Shown: one piece after another, positions 61,494 through 64,000 of the stretch
Position numbering within the stretch: the first letter of the stretch is position 1
How the letters are laid out: every line of letters starts with the position of its first letter
NCBI GenBank assembly: GCA_902471875.1
Contig: CABRLN010000002.1
Location: 53,205 to 117,204, forward strand
DNA from: an uncultured Clostridium sp.
GTDB lineage: Bacteria; Bacillota; Clostridia; Oscillospirales; Acutalibacteraceae
DNA: 64,000 bases
Reading direction: 5' to 3'
Translations under genes and position numbers: made by a program
The notes under the pieces: model-generated
What the model saw: only the letters and a program-made list of their open reading frames with translations
What the model was told of the DNA's origin: nothing
Database searches by the model: none

Positions 61494-62612
61494 ATGGAAG
61501 TTTATACAACAGGTTCAGGAATTTGGGGAGATATATTTGCTGTACCGGCTGATGTTGTTGATAAATATATAAAGCTTGCAGGAGCAGCACAGTTGAAAGT
61601 ACTTTTATGGCTTTTGCGAAACAACAGTAAACGTGAAAATATTACCGCCAACGATATTGGCACGGCACTTAATATGAACCCTATTGATGTTAAAGATTGT
61701 ATGGAATTTTGGATTAATGTGGGGCTGTTTTCAAAAAACAGCAATAGTGTTCAACAAACTAAAACAGATAATTTATATAAAAATACAAATACGATTACAA
61801 GTGTTTTTCCGGAAGCTAACAAAAATACTTCAGATATTTCTGCAGCTTCAAAATTTAACGATTTAACACCAAATAATAAGGTAAGTGAAATTAAAAGCGA
61901 TATGAATAATTATGCACTACCTAAACGAACTATGTCAAAGGCACAAAAACCTGACCCTATTGAGGTTGCGCAGAGAATATCACAGGACGAGAGTTTTTCT
62001 GCTCTTTTAGTTGAAACAGAGCATATTTTGGGCAGACCTCTTACTCACAATGACTCTTCTACCCTGTTAATGATTCATGACCAAGACGGGTTACCCTACG
62101 AAGTGATAACAATGATTTTATATTTTGCAAAGTCTGAAAATAAGCTTAAAATGAGCTATATAGAATCTTTAGGCCGTGATTGGGGGAACAGTGAAATTGA
62201 CACCATTGAAAAGGCAGAAGAAAAAATAAACGAAATTATGAACCGAAAAGCCGCTTGGTATATTGTGTGCCAAGCTTTTGGACTAAAAATAGCCGGTTCA
62301 CCGACTAAAAAACAAATTGAATATGCCGATTTATGGATAAACCAATGGGGTTATGATGAGGCTATGCTACACACTGCCTACGAAACCTGTCTTAATAATC
62401 GTGGTGAATTCAACCTTAGTTACATAAATGGTATAATAAGAAAATGGCACACAAATGGAATTATCACCGAAAAAGATTTGGCTGACAGTAAAATTAACGA
62501 TAATAAAGAAAAGAATATTACAAAAGAAAACAAAACAAAATCTGTTAACAGTGCAAACCAAAACACATCGTATGATATTAATGATTTTAAAAAATATGAT
62601 ATTTTTGATTAA
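61494..62612 (+). CDS. dnaD: DnaD-domain replication protein
   Basis: Helps load the replicative helicase; 372 aa. The N-terminal winged-helix-like region (about 1-85) has KLAGAAQLKVLLWLLRNNS. After a polar linker two DnaB_2/DnaD helical domains follow: about 165-245 (LVETEHILGRPLTHNDSSTLLMIHDQDGLPYEVITMIL) and about 262-325 (DLWINQWGYDEAMLHTAYETCLNNRGEFNLSYINGIIRKW), the latter with the YxxxI DNA-binding pattern. A Lys/Asn-rich tail ends it. It forms an operon with dnaC. Confidence 0.88.
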   Translation: MEVYTTGSGIWGDIFAVPADVVDKYIKLAGAAQLKVLLWLLRNNSKRENITANDIGTALNMNPIDVKDCMEFWINVGLFSKNSNSVQQTKTDNLYKNTNTITSVFPEANKNTSDISAASKFNDLTPNNKVSEIKSDMNNYALPKRTMSKAQKPDPIEVAQRISQDESFSALLVETEHILGRPLTHNDSSTLLMIHDQDGLPYEVITMILYFAKSENKLKMSYIESLGRDWGNSEIDTIEKAEEKINEIMNRKAAWYIVCQAFGLKIAGSPTKKQIEYADLWINQWGYDEAMLHTAYETCLNNRGEFNLSYINGIIRKWHTNGIITEKDLADSKINDNKEKNITKENKTKSVNSANQNTSYDINDFKKYDIFD

Positions 62613-62628
62613 TTAAGGAGGTTGAATT

Positions 62629-63624
62629 ATGGGATATGACAAGCAAGTATATGCTGAAGCTAATGCTATTATGCAGGATAGACGAAACACCGCTTTAATG
62701 AATGCTGACAGAGAAAAGGCAGCATTTTTCAAAAAATACCCGCAGGCACAAAAACTTGAGCAAGAGCTTTCAAACACTTTAACAAGTGTTACAAGAGTAA
62801 TGTTAAGTGGCAGTATAAATTTAAAGCAAGCACTTAACGAGTTAAAAGAAAATAATTTGGCTACACAACAAAAGCTAAACGATATATATCGCTCAGCAGG
62901 TATAACAGAAAAAGATCTTGAACCAAAATTCAACTGCACTAAATGTGAAGACAGGGGCAATATAGATGGTAAAATATGCGACTGCTACAATCAACTGGTA
63001 AAAGAAATTGCCTGCAACAACCTTAACAAGCTGTCACCTTTTAAGCTTTCTACCTTTGACACATTTTCGCTTGATTATTACAGTTCCACATCAGCCACTA
63101 ATGGTGAAATTTCTGACCATGACAGAATGAAAAAATATTTTGATTACTGCAAAAATTACGCCGAAACCTTTAACACAAATGCAAAGAATATTTTAATGCG
63201 TGGTAACACAGGTCTTGGAAAAACGCATCTGTCATTGGCAATTGCAAGACAAGTAATAGAAAAAGGCTTTGGGGTTATATATTGTTCAACACCTGAAATA
63301 CTTGCAAAGCTTGAAAAAGAACATTTCGGCAAAACAACAACTGACAAAAATTCTGAAGATACATTAAAAGAATGCGACTTGCTTATTTTAGATGACTTAG
63401 GTTCTGAATTTCAAACCTCATTCACCAAAAATACTATATATAATTTAATAAATTCAAGACTAATTTATCAAAAAGCAACCATAATAAGCACAAATCTTGA
63501 TTTCGATGAGCTTGAAACTATATATTCAAAAAGATTAATATCAAGATTATATAGTGAGTACACAATAATGAATTTTGTCGGTACTGACATACGACGAACC
63601 AAAAGATTAGAAAAATATAAATAG
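62629..63624 (+). CDS. dnaC: Helicase loader DnaC/DnaI-type ATPase
   Basis: AAA+ ATPase that loads the replicative helicase at origins; 331 aa. The N-terminal helical region is about 1-95. A zinc site CTKCEDRGNIDGKICDC is near 105-120, as in DnaI. Walker A is RGNTGLGKTHLSLAIA near 190, Walker B LLILDDLGSEF near 250, sensor TIISTNLDF near 285 and an Arg finger in SKRLISRL near 302. AGGAGG precedes the ATG. The stop lies inside a 19-bp hairpin. The last 16 codons reappear inverted at the window edge. Confidence 0.92.
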   Translation: MGYDKQVYAEANAIMQDRRNTALMNADREKAAFFKKYPQAQKLEQELSNTLTSVTRVMLSGSINLKQALNELKENNLATQQKLNDIYRSAGITEKDLEPKFNCTKCEDRGNIDGKICDCYNQLVKEIACNNLNKLSPFKLSTFDTFSLDYYSSTSATNGEISDHDRMKKYFDYCKNYAETFNTNAKNILMRGNTGLGKTHLSLAIARQVIEKGFGVIYCSTPEILAKLEKEHFGKTTTDKNSEDTLKECDLLILDDLGSEFQTSFTKNTIYNLINSRLIYQKATIISTNLDFDELETIYSKRLISRLYSEYTIMNFVGTDIRRTKRLEKYK

Positions 63625-63695
63625 AATCAACCCCACCTGTAAATTTATTTTGGCAGGTGGGGTTGATTCTATAAAATATGATAAATAAAAAAGAC
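63576..63695. repeat. Left arm of 120-bp perfect inverted repeat
   Basis: Every base from 63576 to 63695 is complementary to 64000 down to 63881. The arm covers the last 16 codons of dnaC, the hairpin and 23 further bases. It may extend further left, since the partner is cut by the window edge. It ends at TAAAAAAGAC, a 10-mer that also occurs at 63850-63859 in the terminator stem. Confidence 0.95.
63621..63672. terminator. 19-bp perfect hairpin at the dnaC stop
   Basis: ATAGAATCAACCCCACCTG and CAGGTGGGGTTGATTCTAT pair perfectly around a 14-base loop; the 5' arm contains the dnaC stop codon. No T run follows on the plus strand (TATAAAATATG), so as a terminator it is unusual. The same hairpin, inverted, stands at 63904-63955. 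Confidence 0.7.
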
Positions 63696-63733
63696 ATTTT
63701 GTTGTTGTTTATGTTATATAATATAGCCATAGA

Positions 63734-63890
63734 AGGTTAAGTTTATCAGTTATCTGTCTTAGACAGACAAGTGCCATATAATAATTGATAGTGCTTTATT
63801 TTCTAAGAATTTCTCACGAAACCGATGTAATCGGAAAACTCTTGTAACCTAAAAAAGACTAAAGGGCTCGGTAACCTTTAGTCTTTTTTA
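63734..63890 (+). ncRNA. Structured element with terminator, putative attenuator or small RNA
   Basis: A closing stem AGGTTA (63734-63739) pairs with TAACCT (63845-63850). Arm two is TATCAGTTAT (63744-63753) with ATAATTGATA (63781-63790), capped by CTGTC/GACAG, with a 3' bulge ACAAGTGCCATATA. Arm three is AAGAATTT (63805-63812) with AAACTCTT (63836-63843, one mismatch), capped by CCGAT/ATCGG. A terminator follows. A second TAACCT (63872-63877) lies in the terminator 3' arm, so the first stem could switch between the two. A TATAAT box stands at 63715-63720 without a good -35. I match it to no riboswitch or RNA family I know. Confidence 0.6.
63850..63890 (+). terminator. Terminator of the structured element
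   Basis: TAAAAAAGACTAAAGG pairs with CCTTTAGTCTTTTTTA (16 bp) around GCTCGGTAA, ending in six T. Confidence 0.9.
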
Positions 63891-64000
63891 TTTATCATAT
63901 TTTATAGAATCAACCCCACCTGCCAAAATAAATTTACAGGTGGGGTTGATTCTATTTATATTTTTCTAATCTTTTGGTTCGTCGTATGTCAGTACCGACA
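63881..64000. repeat. Right arm of 120-bp perfect inverted repeat
   Basis: Exact reverse complement of 63576-63695, running to the window edge. It begins inside the terminator's 3' arm at GTCTTTTTTA, which is the reverse complement of the last ten bases of the left arm. Confidence 0.95.
63952..64000 (-). pseudogene. Inverted copy of the dnaC 3' end, partial
   Basis: On the minus strand this encodes the same final 16 residues as dnaC (VGTDIRRTKRLEKYK and stop). Only the fragment inside the window is visible. It may continue as a second dnaC copy, stop as a pseudogene, or be an artefact of the fold-back. Confidence 0.6.

Overview
The window is a low-G+C, gene-dense stretch of a Gram-positive endospore former, most likely a clostridium of the Ruminococcaceae/Oscillospiraceae type. 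Supporting this are the complete spoIIIAA-AH operon, spoIID and cwlD, the Firmicutes order rnc-smc-ftsY, yqeG-aroQ-pepQ-efp, strong AGGAGG ribosome binding sites and frequent GTG/TTG starts. The family-level placement is inference. I see no rRNA, tRNA, CRISPR array, insertion sequence or prophage. It is core chromosome with a few odd spots.

Layout. 1-2.6 kb: 3' half of a histidine operon (hisC-B-A-I-E; hisH and hisF are not in it). 2.7-13 kb: an HPr-like protein without the phospho-histidine, mtaB, a GHL10 protein, DUF1294, an RluA-type pseudouridine synthase, a secreted Ig-like/NlpC-P60 protein, an orphan metal-binding lipoprotein, an EamA exporter, an ECF S-component and radA. 13-17.2 kb: a tyrosine recombinase with a dif-like palindrome beside it, a DUF6873 protein, and an FtsX/MacB permease with its HlyD-type adaptor but no ATPase. 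17.4-41 kb: a long minus-strand housekeeping block covering translation (efp, rpsU, leuS, rsfS, infC-rpmI-rplT), NAD (nadD, yqeK), nucleotide hygiene (rdgB), chromosome segregation and secretion (smc, ftsY), RNA (rnc, trmFO, SpoU methylase), lipid (plsX) and DNA (topA, dprA). 41-47.3 kb: a sigma/anti-sigma pair and the spoIIIA operon, which encodes the mother-cell side of the feeding-tube secretion complex. 47.4-53 kb: two lipoproteins (one of only 45 residues), ligA, an unknown membrane protein and a divergent SpoIID. 53-56.5 kb: a MORN-repeat protein co-transcribed with an MscS channel. 56.7-64 kb: cdaR-cdaA (c-di-AMP synthesis), a Se/S-carrier-like protein with a cysteine desulfurase, cwlD, and dnaD-dnaC (replication initiation).

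The most unusual sequence is at the right end. After dnaC comes a 19-bp perfect hairpin, then a roughly 155-nt element that folds into a junction and ends in a terminator whose 3' arm could alternatively pair with the element's first stem. After that comes an exact 120-bp reversed copy of the dnaC 3' end. The structured element looks like an undescribed attenuator or small RNA. The fold-back is either a very recent inverted duplication or a template-switch/assembly artefact.

Other non-coding structure: two interlocking inverted repeats before the DUF1294 gene, a nested hairpin before leuS, a palindromic unit after rplT, and an infC leader with an attenuator hairpin and an AUU start codon. Seven sigma-A promoters have a 17-bp spacer. 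Starts given here were chosen by ribosome-binding-site spacing, so several differ from the longest open frame.
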